Assembly: GCA_003260075.1 (NCBI GenBank)
Contig: QLIY01000278.1
Coordinates: forward strand, 109,058 to 173,057
Source of the DNA: Phallusia mammillata
Taxonomy: Eukaryota; Chordata; Ascidiacea; Phlebobranchia; Ascidiidae
Direction: 5' to 3'
DNA: 64,000 nucleotides
Shown here in pieces: positions 13,351-26,206 of the stretch; position 1 is the first letter of the stretch; every line of letters begins with the position of its first letter. Under the pieces are notes generated by a model that saw only the letters and a list, made by a program, of their open reading frames with translations, was not told where the DNA came from and did not search any database. A program made the position numbers and the translations under genes.

Positions 13351-14070
13351 TCACTCTTCGATTTTGTCTGCAAAATAAAATCTAAATGTATTTAAAGTTT
13401 TAGGTTTTTTATTGAGCTTCCTGGCATGTAGATTAGCTTTTTAAATACCCAGAAATGTGGCGTACGTTATTCAAGTTAGTTGTGTCAGAAAGATGCATAA
13501 TTTTATTAAAGTAAAACAATCTTTTGTTTAGTACATAACAAGTTAAAGTATCAGGCAAGTTCTAATACTCTCTAGTACCAAATAGTGTTTTTAATAGGTA
13601 GTAAGTTTTTTTTAAATGTTTTATTAAACAGTTGGGGTGAGGAAAAGCATACATACCTCTATTTCCTATTGTACATACTAAATTGTACTGTTTTAAACCA
13701 GGGTACACCAAACTTTTTTCACTGCGGGCCGGATAAGTTTAATAATAATTCGTGCGGGCCGGATAGTTTACATGCCCTAGCGCCGTCTTTCCGAACTTAG
13801 GCCGCAAGGCGATTTTGACAGGGGCGCCAGGATATGGTCTTTCTATAATCCCATTAAAATCTGGTGATGCGACTATTAAATTGTAAAGTTAGTCTCATCT
13901 TACAAGCAATGCTTGTATATTACGTCACAAGTGACCAAAGAAAGCAATTGTTTGCGCACAATTAACCTTTGTAGTCTTGTTTGTGACGTAATAAACTGGC
14001 TTTGGGTCAATCCTGGGTGTTATAATCCCATAAAACAAGGTAATATCAAATCTACATATCGCGACAGGAA

Positions 14071-14104
<34 letters not shown>

Positions 14105-17100
14105 CCCGCGGGCCGTAGTTTGTTGACCCCTGTTTTAAACATTTGAATAGGGTCGAATTACCAGTCGCATATAATAGGTATGCAGGAAAACACAAAAAGA
14201 CCAGTCAAAAAGTAGTGAACAAAATTTGTTACATATTATTCAAATAGAATGTTTCTTATTTTGATTTTGATTGTTATGGTAGAATCTGTTAAAAACTTAC
14301 GAGCAGCACCAACGATGGCCACGACTGCTGCAAAAATGTTGAGAATGAAAGCAACCCATCCTAGATAGAAGCTGTACCCAAACAGGTTGCTGCTTCCAAG
14401 GATAAGATGCAACCCGGTGAAAACCGCACATGCAATCATCATAAACACCACTGCAAATCGATAATGTATATATAAAGGCAGTCGCAGAAAAAAATGGTAT
14501 CTAATTAATAGATTAAAAAGTGTGTTGTTACAGTTTAAGTGACCACGAGTTATAAGCCCCACGAAATTACAATAAGATATACACACCTTATTTTAACTTG
14601 GAGTTTTTGAAATTAGGTATTTATTAAAAATTAGGTAAGTATTTGTTGTACATACGCTTTAATTTAAATCCAGAAGTTTGTTTTCATAAGCGAAAAAAAA
14701 ACGCCTGAAAATACTTATTTTCGCAACGACAATTACCAAAAACACAAATTGTTCCACTTCTAATTTTTCAAGACGTATCCCATTTGAAAAGAAACATCAT
14801 TTTCAATAAATATTATTTAATTTGACAATTTTGAGATAAGTTTGATTTTATTTTTTATCACTTCCAATAAACCATTTCCGAAATAAACATCATTTCCAAT
14901 AAATATTACTTAATTTGACAATTTTAGGATAAGTTTTATTCTATTTTTTGGGCGAAAATTTTGTTTTTGCTTTAGTATAAAAAAACAAACAAATTTCTTC
15001 TTATCGATTTATTGAAACGAAATCTCAAAGCTGCTGCTAATATTTTTGTAGGGATGGATATTAAAATTGAAACAATTTAATAATTTCCAGTAGCCTAATT
15101 TCTCTTCTTGGTGTACTGATTAATCAAATTAAAATCTAATGATCAACATATTTCGCGTAAATATCGGGCAACATAATGAAAGAAACAAAGCGGTTGAAAT
15201 CACTATTTTAAAGTACTTTTGCATAGAAAGACCACTAAACTTACTTGCAAGCACTGTAAGGGAGCTAGCTGCCACCTTGATAATTTTCTTGTTCTTCCAG
15301 AAGCAGAACCCGAAGCAAATAAGAGCAGCACACTGGGAAATCATAGCCATGATACCGAATGCTGCAGTGGCTTGCTTGTATGGATGCAAGCTACCTGAAA
15401 AATTGTAAAATACTGTTGGCCAACATGAACAGAGAATGAAAAGTTTAACTGGCGATCTCCTATAGCTGAAGTCATACGAGGGAGGCAACGGTGATTGTGA
15501 TTTGACTTTCGGAATGCTTACCATAAAGCATATGTAGCATAGCTGGCAAAGCGCCTATTTAAGTGATATGAATCACAGGGTATTGAATTAAAAGTGTTGG
15601 CTCGAATCCCACCGACAGCTTTAGCTTATGTCTTGCAGCTTGAGTTTGCTTGAGAAAACAGTTTGTTTGGTTTAACCACTAATTACTAAAATATGCCTGA
15701 AATTTTGGTGCAAAGTCAAAAACATAAATTCTGGGGAATAATTCAACAATTAAATTTGTGGGTTCGAATCCCACCGCAAACTAGCATTTTCATGCATGGG
15801 AATGTTTGGGAATCTGTCTTTACTTGGTAAACGCTATTAATACGCCATATGTGTTCTGTTCGTATGTATAACTTAGTTAAAAGAGCGCTTATTCTTAGAA
15901 TACGCAATTTATGACTATATTTTTGTTTTTCAAACCCATCAAAACAATTAAGGCCACTTAAAATACACCCGTTGTAGTTATTCTACACAAGCACATTGTT
16001 ACCATTTGTGAAATGTTTTACCGCCTTTCGTGATATTATGCAAACTACGTTATGACATTTAAATGTGATTTAATAACGTGCTGTGATAGGTCTTTGTAGT
16101 TAACTGTCACGTAACTAGACACTTTTCTGTCTATCACGTCTATTAGACCTGATGAACATAAGTAAATACCAGGACAACTGGCGGTTTGCCACAACGTGTA
16201 ATATAACAACATTCCGGCAACGCCCTAATAGGCTTCTCCTGTGTAAACAATATGCTAAGAGTAGCGGTTTTCTCGCCTAATTGGGCGGGTTTTGGACTTT
16301 AATTGTCACAAAAACAGTTGATTGGAAATAAAATCGGGCTGGTTTTGTATCATTATAACTCGTTTGGAAGAAAATTGGACTGGTTTTGGGCAATTCTATA
16401 ACCCATTTAGTGGTTTATAGAAACGTTGATTAAACACAATACAATGAACAATATTTGCTACAGACTCCCTACTTTTGAAATATGCTCCAATGACTACCGC
16501 CCATATTTAACTATGGCTGGAGCACATAACTTAAAGACAGGGGTTTACAATTTACATGCATTTTCCCCCTTGGGTAAACAGACTGGGTCGATGTAAACCC
16601 AGTCGGTACTTCTCAATGTACGTAACCAAACCACGATTCATATTAAATCCAGCCCTAAAAATTGCCGATAGGCTAAAATTTGATGACTGCATTCCTTACA
16701 GTGCCAATTCTACATAGTAGACAGTTTCAATTGTATTAAAACTTCAGATTGAATTAAAGGTTGCTATATTGCAGTTCATTACGCAATCACAAACCTAAGA
16801 CCCAGTTTCAGCAAAGTTGCATAAAGGTGTGCGTGTATGAAACACTTTTTTACCAAATACGACAACAGTTTTATACCAAAAATTATTTTTAAAAAATGTT
16901 ATGTGGCAATTTTGTAATAAGATCTACTTTTTGGTAACTTTTGGGTGATTTTGCTGAAGCGAATTCCGTTTATCCGCCAAACTATATAAGTAAACAATAA
17001 CTCATTTTTTTCTTAACGTCCTGACATAGGCAAAAACCTGTGCGTTAAACCGCAGTTTTTTTTCTGGGTTTTTAATTTAGCCGTAATTCTGTTAATATTT

Positions 17101-17679
17101 TAGTCTGTTAAGTAATTTTTGTGACGCCATAGTTGATACAAAAAAACGGTTCACAAAAGTTCATTTAGTTGTACTCAGGGGTAACGAAGGTTAAAAACCA
17201 ATTGAAATCAGAGGTGTGTTAAGTCAGTGGTCGGCAACCGCCGGTCCGCGACCCAGTACCAGTCCGTTACAAGGCTGTATACTATTTTCAGGTCAAATGC
17301 TTAAAAACTTTTTGCCCGTGTATTCCGGGGATGATCAACTAATCCGCAAGGCTGGTCCGCGACAAAATTTCAGTTTCAAAAACGGTCCGCAGTACAAAAA
17401 AGGTTGCCGACCCCTGGCNTAAAATTTTGGTTTCAAAACCGGTCCGCAGTGCAAAAAAGGTTGCCGATCCCTGTGTTAAGTAACAATTTTGGCACATCGT
17501 TTTTTTGACTTACCTACAGCAGTGTTATCGCACACTCCACCACGACAATGCCTGAAAATTCCGAAGGAAGCATTTTCGTTGTAAGTCCACACAGGTGTTG
17601 CAAAGGAAATAACACTGAGAACGAATGTGACCACAAGAAGGCCCATCACTGCAGCAATAATAGGGTTTACTTTCACCAT
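13351..17679 (-). CDS. PMP22/claudin-like tetraspan paralogue (4 exons)
   Basis: Minus-strand exons are 17679-17514 (166 nt), 15394-15245 (150), 14450-14301 (150) and 13367-13351 (17 nt with stop), all introns in phase 1, giving 160 residues. Exon 1 has TM1 after MVKVNP, then PVW and GIFRHC-x4-C, the claudin-family loop signature with F where claudins have W. Exon 2 begins with a Y-K-x-A-x-x-AFGIM segment and TM2. Exon 3 carries TM3 and GYSFYLGW with TM4. Exon 4 adds only HKIEE before the stop. An unpaired AG acceptor lies 48 nt before the ATG (17728-17729). A probable plasma-membrane tetraspan; the substrate or partner cannot be told. An automatic model would probably miss exon 4 and read into intron 3. 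Confidence 0.88.
13699..14132. mobile_element. hAT-type MITE with internal C31 tract
   Basis: Left end CAGGGTACACCAAAC, right end GTTTGTTGACCCCTG. The 8-bp target duplication TTTTAAAC is perfect (13691-13698, 14133-14140). It lies in intron 3 of the minus-strand tetraspan gene. The motif GCGGGCCGG recurs at both ends, and a run of 31 C fills 14073-14103. Confidence 0.92.
14792..14944. repeat. Tandem duplication, about 92-bp period
   Basis: 14792-14843 and 14884-14934 share AAACATCATTTTCAATAAAT and the following AATTTGACAATTTT with few changes. It lies in intron 2 of the tetraspan gene. Unlike the C/G-run duplications, no homopolymer marks its junction. Confidence 0.75.
15755..15855 (+). mobile_element. 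tRNA-derived SINE fragment
   Basis: GTGGGTTCGAATCCCACCGC is followed by a body with ATGCATGGGAATGTTTGG and ACGCTATTAATACGCC, a diverged form of family 1. A second B-box-like segment lies near 15600. Confidence 0.5.
17225..17473. mobile_element. hAT-type MITE, right end duplicated around an N
   Basis: Left end CAGTGGTCGGCAACC, right end GGTTGCCGATCCCTG. The 8-bp target duplication TGTTAAGT is perfect (17217-17224, 17474-17481). An unknown base at 17419 splits two near-identical copies of the last 50 bp, so the element is probably shorter in reality. Confidence 0.9.
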
Positions 17680-19678
17680 TTTCGTTGTACGAGTTTAGTT
17701 AACTTTAAGACTTAGAAATAGAGGAATCTGAAATGATAAAACAAAAATGTTATATGTCAAATTAAAGGTAAAAATAATAATACGGAGACTGAGAATCAAA
17801 AATGAAATGAACCAAAGTATGAAAATGCTTCAAATGCGCAAATAATGGATAAAATGCTAAAAATGCAAGTAAAAAAACTAATCATGAGAAAATTGGAAAT
17901 GAAACATTTCAACACAAATGGGTAAAAAGTCAAATTATTTTCAACAAAAGTATTACGTTAGAGTTAAAACAAAAGAAAATGATAATTAACTGATAAGCAA
18001 AATGTAGTGCACCAAACAAAAATATGAAATAGCGCTGTGTCGTTAATAAAATAAAGTACGCTAAAACTCAGGAACCAACGGGAGAGAAATATATCAATAT
18101 AATACGGGTTTTGAATTTGGTTCACGATACTGCTTAGGCTTAATATAGCGACAATCTCGATATAAAACCTTGCGATATGCGCAGATGCACGTGCAACAAG
18201 GCGACATGTTTATGTACTAGAAAAATGTGAAGCGTCCTAGAAACAGCAATTTAATTCCAAAACTGCATTTCTATTACTGAAACTTTTAACTTTGGACGTG
18301 AGCTAAAGCTAAACGCTTTACCTTGTAGATTTCAAGTATTTCAAAACCCTGGCATAAATTGTAAAACAATTTAACACAAAATTGTATTCCATATCCTTCA
18401 GACGAAATTTGAACGTTTTTAGGCGTTCTCAGTGTTTTCATACAAATCTTAAACTAAACATCGCTAGTTTTGGCTAAGCGCTGCTTATCACTTCTACATA
18501 ATATATCAGTCTTAGCAACAGATAATTGGATCTCAATCTAAACAGCGTACTTAAATTCATTCTTAACGCTGCAACCATACGCAATAGAATTCAAGCCCGC
18601 TACAACCGTTTATACTAAGCCGTATACCTTTTTAAAGGTGATATTTTTAAGAAAACATTATCGTGTAAGGGTTACTGAAGGTGAATATTCTCATATAGCT
18701 TGCGTAGTGTTGTTCGCAACTTTAGCCGTCAATACGCTATAAAGCTACGCATTTGGTTATTAAAAGGTCGGTATTTACAAAACGTGATTGATCGTTTAGC
18801 GCTGGTCTTTAAGAACATTGTAGCGTTGCATATGGGCGTGGTACCTTTAAAACCCTTTAAATATTACCGCTATAGTGGATTTTGGTTGCGGCAAGGGCGT
18901 TGGCCAGTATACATGCATATTACAGCAGTTTTATGGACTTATTTTGAATTGAAAAGGGGTGTTCCCAGTAAACATTCGTTTCGATCTGCAGCCCATTTGA
19001 TAATAAAATCTAGCGCAACCGTTTAAATTAACTGTAATTAGACAGAGCTAAAAAATGTTTTTTTTTCATTAATTTTGACATTTGCTCATCGAATTCGGAC
19101 ATTAGTATGTTAATTAGCAATTGATATAGTTGGATAACTTCGCCTGTGATGCTTAGTACTTTTGTCTCGTGATTCTTATCAACTGACACAAAAAAGTTAA
19201 TTGTTTTTGTGAGCCAAATCTTGTGTGCCAACGTTTTTGTGGATAATGGTGCTGTGTCGACTATAACACTATGCCAAACTGACCAAATCACACTGCTTTT
19301 CAATGCGGTGGCATGAAATTTTATTCCAGGCAGTGCATATTCCACCAAGCAATACATTTGCAGTAAGTTGCGAGTCATAAAATCAAATTCAATTTGAAAT
19401 GTCAAACGGAAAAAAAATATTTCGTAGCACAAACAAACACAAATTTGTAAAAAAGTTGTTTTCATAATGCAAAGTGAATTTCGATTTAAAATAATGCCAC
19501 GAATTTTGTTGTGTTGCAATTCTCTAACTGACGTTCGTTTACTTTACAAACAGCAACATAGTAGACAATAAATACGTTAATATGTGCAGTTATAACGGTA
19601 GTTTACGTTTTTGTTAAAACATGTGTTTATATTCAGGAATATAGAATGACATAAATACGATTAAACCATTGTACTGCT
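17680..19678. other. Intergenic between two minus tetraspan genes
   Basis: 5' flank of the 17.7-kb gene and 3' flank of the next. A minus-strand open frame at 19028-19519 (163 codons) shows no family motif and no clear splice structure. It may be 3' UTR of the upstream gene or chance. Nothing else is supported. Confidence 0.4.
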
Positions 19679-22600
19679 TCAGTCCTCGATTTTATCTGCA
19701 AAATAATGCAAATGTTTTAACCAAAATACCTAAAAATGTAGAGACTATCTAAACACGTTTTGTAATGCACGGTTTTCAAAAAACGATAGTTGAAAACTTT
19801 TTAAAAATTGTTTTAGGCCAACACTTTCAATGTATGGCGGCTATAATACTCAAAAAAGCACTGAAACGATATTCTAAACAACTATTCAATCAATTAAATC
19901 ATACTACGCCAGGCCCATTAAAGGCGTTTCAAAGAATTATCCGTTTAAGCATTCCAATATTGCAAGGCGTAGGCTAAAAAAAATCTAGCCTGCGGGGAGT
20001 CTTTCTGGCACTCGTGGGTTCGAATCCCACCTCAGGTTGGATTTTTTAGCCTACGCCTTGCAATATTGGAGTGGTTGGTGGCCGGCTGATTCGGTTTAAC
20101 GCCTTTAATGGGCCTGGCGTACTGTAATTGTTAAATAAGTGTGCCGTGATCGCTGGTCTGCATGGACGCTTCAGGGCTGATAACCAAATCAAGCAAGGTA
20201 ATGTTTAAAACTTACGGACTGCTCCCACTATAGCCACGATTGCTGCAAAAGAGTTGAGGATGAACCCGACCCAGGCCAACCAGAAACTGTAGCCGAACCA
20301 GTTGGTGCTGCCAAGGAGGATATGCATTCCAGTGAAAACAGCAGAGGCTATCATGGTAAACACCACTGCAAATAAAATAGTAAAATAAACGACGTGTTTG
20401 GTTGACGCTAGGCTTTAATTCAGTAGTAAGTCATTTTGGGAGACTGGTTTAAATCGTCTTAAATTTAATTATTCCCACTTTTGCACTATACGGAGAAAGC
20501 AGTATTAACGACGAGTTATGATAAATTTACTTAATGGTCACATCAAAGATTGTGCAAGTCCCCCCCCCCCTGGGAGACTGGTTTAAATCGTCTTAAATTT
20601 AATTATTCCCACTTTTGCTCTATACGGAGAAAGCAGTATTAACGACGAGTTATGGTAAAGTTACTTAATCGTTACATCAAAGATTGTGCTAGTGATGAAT
20701 TTACAAAAGTTGTTTTAAGTATTAAAAAAATTCAACTTGAGTCAACAGAAGTCTAATAAACCATGAATTCAAAGTTTGAAATTGCCAACAAAACGCACTA
20801 AAAAACGATGTAGCCTGTCATTGTGATGCACTTGAAAGGGTTGAAAAATACTATCTATTTTTGCTCTTGTATTTTTTCTGCGTACGTTTTGTCTCCTAAA
20901 GCACACCAATTTGATACGAAATTAGAGTCCGCAACCCATATGGAAGATTAATGATAGTGTGCAAGACGTAGCAGAAAACTAATCCTGTCTTTATAGCTTT
21001 CTTACGCGGAAACGAATAAGCAAGAAAAGCTAGCCGATGGTGTGTTTCATAACTACGAAAGTCAGCCAATGTGCAGCTGGCTTTTTAAGGAAAAGTGTAG
21101 GCGATAAAAATAAAACAGATATTAAGTGAGAAGGTTGCCCAACACAATTCGGTTACATTTTAATTTGCTTCGTTAACTTACTTGCAACGACGGTGCAAGA
21201 ACAAGCTCCAACTCTCAGCATCTTATTGTTCTTGAAGAAGCACACGACAAAGCCCCCCCCCCCGGTTACATTTTAATTTGCTTCGTTAACTTACTTGCAA
21301 CGACGGTGCATGAACAAGCTCCAACTCTCAGCATCTTATTGTTCTTGAAGAAGCACACAACAAAACAGATGATGGCAACGCCCTGACTGATGATTCCCAT
21401 GATGCCGAATGCGCTGGTTGCCTTCTTGTATGGGGGCACATGGGCTGTGTAGATAAAAACACAATATAGACCTATTATGTACAGTGAGACACAGTAATGC
21501 TTTTTGTTTAAAAGGTATTTTTATCCATAAACAAATGTACCATCTTGTCAAGCCCCAAAAGTAGTCACTATTCGCTTTTCATATTTCTTTTTAAGTATGT
21601 TTACATGTTTAAGAATTCGAACATTCTATTCCAAGAGTGTTAACGATTCAAACTATACCCACCGTGAAACAAACGCTAATGATCATAGTGTTGTTTCAAA
21701 ATCAAAGCTTGCATATGGCGTATTTTGTAGCAAGACGTGGACATATCGAAACGTTTGCTTGGTGAATTAGATTTTAAATATTGATTTTAAAAAGTGAGTT
21801 TGAATCCCATCAAATGCAGTGCTGGATTAACCATTAGGCAAAGTAGGCACGTGCCAACAGGCCAGTCAAAAATCCAGGCCACTTTAAATGATTTGGCAAC
21901 ACTGATAATTCTAATTTTTTAGTTGCCAACCATGATTTTCGGGCCACTTATAAAATGTGCCTACAGGCCTGCAGACCCTTATTCCGGCACTGATCAAATG
22001 AAAGAATTTTTGCATATGTTTAAAAGACTAGATATAAAGGCTTTTTGTTAGTAACACATTGACAAATTGATTGCTGTGGATTTTAATAGTTTTAGGTGGG
22101 ATCGAACGTATGACCTTAACATGTGTGGTGGTTTCGTCCAACAATACAAAAGAGAAAAAAATGCAGTAGACCACTCGTTTGTGGACCAGGAAAAAGTGTT
22201 TCATATATGATTGTAAACAGTTTTTTAATAAACTACTTTGTGTCATGAATTTTATCACTGTAAAGTGGGCTATGTGGTTACTGGCGACTTAGAAAAGGCT
22301 ATGTCGTTGTAAATGTAAAAGCATTAAGTCAGTAAATGTTAAGTACACTGTTTCGGCCCAGAAGGTCTCACCAGGGCAGCTGGTGACGAGAGAAAGACTG
22401 TATTGGCTAGTGTAGCCATCCAACGGCACTCCAGTTTGTTGGGAGTAACAGACTATAAAGCCATGCCTTGCTTATTCTGTTCGATACCACAACTGGGCAT
22501 ACATCACAGAGAAAACTGGCTCATAATGGCCAAGTAACTGCTTGGGAGCCAAAGTGATGAGACCTTGTAAGTCGAAACGGTGTTCACTGTCTGCATATTT

Positions 22601-24255
22601 TTTCATTATGTTTAGTAAAAAACGTAAACATCTCAAACCACGTTTGCCTTAGATACATCTGTAACTTTGAGTCGACGTTCTTTGTGCAGTACCCAGTTAC
22701 ATTCCTTCTGCTGGTTTTATTTTACGTTACAATGTCAGTACTAATTTTTGAAAGCTCGTAATGATTTATACATAAATATTTGCGTATATGTTTCTGCTGA
22801 TGAATCCTGTTAAATACCCACGCTATGATTCAGTGACGTCACTAGTAACGTCATTACATAAAACTGTGATAGTTTGTAGACTTTGAAGCCCGTACACACC
22901 CTCTTTATATGATATCACGTCGAACACGACTAATGTGCATGAATGAATGTCTCAGCAGTTAAAGCAGTTGACATTAATAGCTTACCAATGCTACATGAAT
23001 AAAGTTGTTAATAAACGTTTACGATCATTGGTATTACAGTCACATCTACGAAGACATGTCTTCATGATTTTAGGACAAGCATAATATATGTCATTTTCAT
23101 TTGAGTATGCCTTGTCTATGAACTCGGCAAAAATGCTAATAAAATTAAAACAATCGGATTTCAACCTTTCTTGGGTCATTTTGCATTTAATCACACATTT
23201 GACGAAATATAAATCTTGTTGCAGGTAAAAATTAACTGTTTTGTAGTAAAGGGAGCTGAAAACGACTTAGTACCTTTTTATAACTTAAATATTATACATT
23301 TCGTGTATCTTAATATATATCTATAAAGATACACGAAATAAACCACAACTCTCCAATTGAGGGGGTGTTAAATACGGACAACATTTTTGCTCTCGTTAAT
23401 CCATTTGCAGATTTCGATGATAAAAATATTACCTTTAAACAACAAAACTTTCACATCTATACCCACAAAATTGTGATCTTCTTTTTTATTCCTATAGCAT
23501 GTCAAGTTTATCTTTTGAGATAATTTTCCCCCGGTTGTTGTCTTTTCTGATGAAAACTGATTTGCCCAAAATCATGTATAAAACATTTAATTTCCCAACG
23601 TAAAGAATAAAGGAGTGCTAAACCTGCGTTTGGAGTCGTGTAAACGTTTGTTAAAATATAGTTGCCGCGGCGGCGCCAGAATTAAACCTGTTTCCCAGAT
23701 ATTTGACTTTCAAAATGAGATGTTTGAGGTCTTGAAGTAATATTACAGACTACGCAGAAAATACGGGTTTAACTTTGAAAAAAAAGTCTCGACAAGTCAT
23801 AGGCCACATTGGCTAGGACAGCCATCTGATGAGACCGTGTAGGCCGAAACAGTGTGCTTTGCAGTTTAATTAGTATTGATTGGCTAAAGGCTTTTGTAAA
23901 GATAGGTATCGATTTGTAGTTAGTAGGGCACGAGTAGTCGTTATATTATGTTAAAAATTTCTTAACAAATTTGGAATGATATTCACTTGCAATGCGGCCG
24001 TCGATTACGAAACGTTTGTGCCCCTCTTTTAGACGTTAATTTCCAAAAAAGTCACAACTTATAGAAAAATTACAATAAAAAATCACAGCTCTTACGCATA
24101 GCTTGACAGACGCCGTCACGGCAATAAGTGAAAAGTCCATGGGTCGAGTTTTCGTTCACAGTCCACACTGGAGTTGCATATGAAGTAATTGTAATAGCAA
24201 AAGTTATCACCAGCAAAATTAGAACCACCAAGATGATTGGGTTAATCTTTGCCAT
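19679..24255 (-). CDS. PMP22/claudin-like tetraspan paralogue (4 exons)
   Basis: Minus-strand exons are 24255-24096 (160 nt), 21444-21295 (150), 20365-20216 (150) and 19695-19679 (17 nt with stop), all introns in phase 1, giving 158 residues. Exon 1: MAKINP, TM1, PVW, then GLFTYC-x4-C. Exon 2: YKKATSAFGIM and a Cys-rich TM2. Exon 3: TM3 and GYSFWLAW leading into TM4. Exon 4 adds HKIED and the stop. Exon sizes, phases and motifs match the neighbours at 13.4 and 27.9 kb, so these are tandem duplicates. An unpaired AG acceptor lies 46 nt before the ATG (24302-24303). Intron 2 and the 3' part of exon 2 are partly duplicated around C11 runs (20560, 21253), probably by assembly. Function beyond a tetraspan membrane protein is unknown. 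Confidence 0.88.
19905..20180 (+). mobile_element. SINE foldback: two inverted copies around a tRNA head
   Basis: Arms of about 80 bp (19905-19987 and 20042-20122) are inverted copies of the SINE body (TACGCCAGGCCCATTAAAGG against CGCCTTTAATGGGCCTGGCG). They enclose about 55 bp with the B-box GTGGGTTCGAATCCCACC. The family tail GATCGCTGGTCTGCATGGAC follows. A head-to-head insertion or a fold-back rearrangement would explain it. Confidence 0.7.
20430..20690. repeat. Direct duplication with C11 at the junction
   Basis: The segment beginning TGGGAGACTGGTTTAAATCG occurs just before and just after C11 (20560-20570), with a few substitutions between copies. It lies in intron 2 of the 19.7-24.3-kb gene. 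A probable assembly join of two alleles. Confidence 0.85.
21150..21310. repeat. Partial exon 2 duplicate joined at C11
   Basis: Sequence from GGTTACATTTTAATTTGC to CTTGCAACGACGGTGCA is present on both sides of C11 (21253-21263). The left copy keeps the 3' splice-donor end of exon 2 (from about 21182) and stops at the C run. It cannot be a full exon. Confidence 0.85.
21817..21992. mobile_element. hAT-type MITE, 176 bp
   Basis: Left end CAGTGCTGGATTAACC, right end ATTCCGGCACTG. The 8-bp target duplication ATCAAATG is perfect (21809-21816, 21993-22000). It contains AGGCAAAGTAGGCACGTGCC near the left end. It sits in intron 1 of the 19.7-24.3-kb tetraspan gene. Confidence 0.9.
22332..22595. mobile_element. 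Inverted-repeat element of the AAGGTCTCAYCAG family
   Basis: The left end has CACTGTTTCGGCCCAGAAGG then TCTCACCAGGGCAGCTGG. The right end has the inverse GATGAGACCTTGTAAGTCG and AAACGGTGTTCACTGTC. Related segments occur near 11600, 23800, 26210-26520 and 31520. It is non-coding and no transposase is recognised. Confidence 0.65.
23298..23339. repeat. Short perfect inverted repeat
   Basis: 14-bp arms (ATTTCGTGTATCTT and its inverse) around a 14-nt AT-only loop. It lies in an intron; no role is evident. Confidence 0.6.
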
Positions 24256-25935
24256 TGTTCGCTGTTGCTCAGTTGTATTTGATTAAGATCAATAGTTTGT
24301 GCTGTAAAATGAAAATGAAACTGGGTAATAAAAATAGTGATGTTGTACTCATGTGTTCCATAAACATGTGCAGAACAATTAGTATTAAAAAGCAGTTTAG
24401 AGCCGTAACTTATGTTGTAAAAATAAAGGAATTTAAAATAAAATTGGGGAGTCAATACATAAAACCGCGTTGCACACAGTAAAAAAATTCAAGAACTCTC
24501 AACTGGGCAGAAAGTTGTTTGTTTTCAAATATGCTTTTACATAAAACACTTGCATATGTTCTTGAGGTTTTAAATGTACTTATATGTGTTATTCCAAACC
24601 AAAACTACTTTAAACTTTAAATCATTACTGGGATCAGCCCTTGAGTCTTCATGCACACCCAGAAGATCGCGCTTACCTACAATAAAAACATATTTCACGA
24701 AAATTTTATGAACAATGTCAGTAAAGACGACCAAAGAGCAGAATTATATGGTTTACCATACACCAAAATAAAACTAATTTACAGAAAAAACTAACATCTG
24801 TTTGTAAAGTGTAACATACTAAAGTATTTGGACTTGGAACTAAGAGCACTCCTGTCTGATCAAGCCAAACGTTAGAATAAACCAATCTACCAGGCGCCAA
24901 GACTTTCCTTTGGATTTATAATTTGCCTTTGTAAGGTCAATCTTAAAGGCAAAGCGAGTTTTGCAAGACATGATTTACTATAGATTTCAGCGTGCTTACG
25001 CCAGACGAAGTGAAACGGTATGAACTTAGATAAAGTTCCCAATGCCCTTGACGAATTGCGTAAGGTCAAATTTGAATCTGCAGTCTTGTATAGATTGCTA
25101 CACTGCGCAACACAATATTTTGTGAGACCATAATCATATAACGCCATGTAATGACAATGTAGTTCGATTAGACTTTATCCACTAATTGTGATATTCGTAT
25201 TAGGAAATTTCTATTAACTTTAGAACTCACATGAGACAAAGTTCGCTAAATACCGATACGCAAAAACGTAAAAAACATTTGCAAATATTTGAAACTAATT
25301 ATGAGAAAATTCTGACCCATAGGGCTATTAGAATTGGAGCGTGGTTTAAATCAAAAATAGCAATCAACCCAACTTACACACTTAGTTCCTAACCATTCAT
25401 TCAGAACCTAACCCTATTCCAGTCTTAAAGTTGTTGAAATAGCTTCCCTTTACGCCATCTATCGGAAATTAGTAAACTTTTCTATTCTGTGTTCTTACAT
25501 TAGCACCTCTACCTTTTGGTGCACCAAATTGCTTCGACGCAACTATTTCCGACTAACGTTTTTGTGAAACGATGCAGCTTGCTTTTCTTTATTTGCCAAA
25601 CAATTGATTTTATTAGCAGCTGGATAAAATTTTAGTAGTAACTCGTATAACTCACAGAAGATATACGAAATAAAATTATTAGAAGATATTTAAAATAAGA
25701 TTATTTTAAGGCCCTGTTTCTTAATCTGCACACAATAAATTTCTTCAACTTAATTTGAATTCCTATCGGATTGAAAACCATTATTTTGTACTAAACCGTG
25801 TTAGTTGAATAAGAGTTGGATTTCAGTGCATGTTATTTTATCTTTATTTAGCTTAATTAGGCAATGTACAGTCCTGTTCGTTTTTAGGGTATTTGATTCG
25901 CAAATATTGTATTTCTCAAACCCAAGAAAGGTTTT

Positions 25936-25937
<2 letters not shown>

Positions 25938-26028
<91 letters not shown>
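25938..26028. repeat. C91 homopolymer followed by A9
   Basis: An uninterrupted run of 91 C, preceded by AGGTTTTGT and followed by nine A. A similar C62 run at 29935 is preceded by AGGTTTTTGT. The open frames of poly-Pro or poly-Gly across it are artefacts of the tract. Confidence 0.9.
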
Positions 26029-26030
<2 letters not shown>

Positions 26031-26206
26031 AAAAAAACGCTGGTTGGAAGACTTTTGGGTTGAAGCTAAACCAATTTTCTTTCACGCAATGCTGGTTTGC
26101 AATTTTTTTGCGTTTTCAATCCATTAACGATGGGGTAGACCGCTTTTACCAGACAATATGGAATTCCGTCACTACAAATCTTATGAACATAAAATAAGTT
26201 GCACTC

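Larger units (their letters stand above)
15395..17513 (-). other. Intron 1 of minus tetraspan gene (13.4-17.7 kb)
   Basis: Contains SINE-like B-box segments near 15600 and 15755-15855 and one MITE at 17225-17473. No exon is recognised in the rest. Confidence 0.7.

Noticed and set aside
19028..19519. 163-codon minus-strand open frame downstream of a tetraspan gene
   Set aside because: Long for AT-rich DNA, but it has no family motif, no sensible splice partner and could be a chance frame in a 3' UTR. Transcript data would decide.
25801..26197. Poly-proline (+) and poly-glycine (-) open frames
   Set aside because: They exist only because of the C91 run, and nothing coding flanks them.
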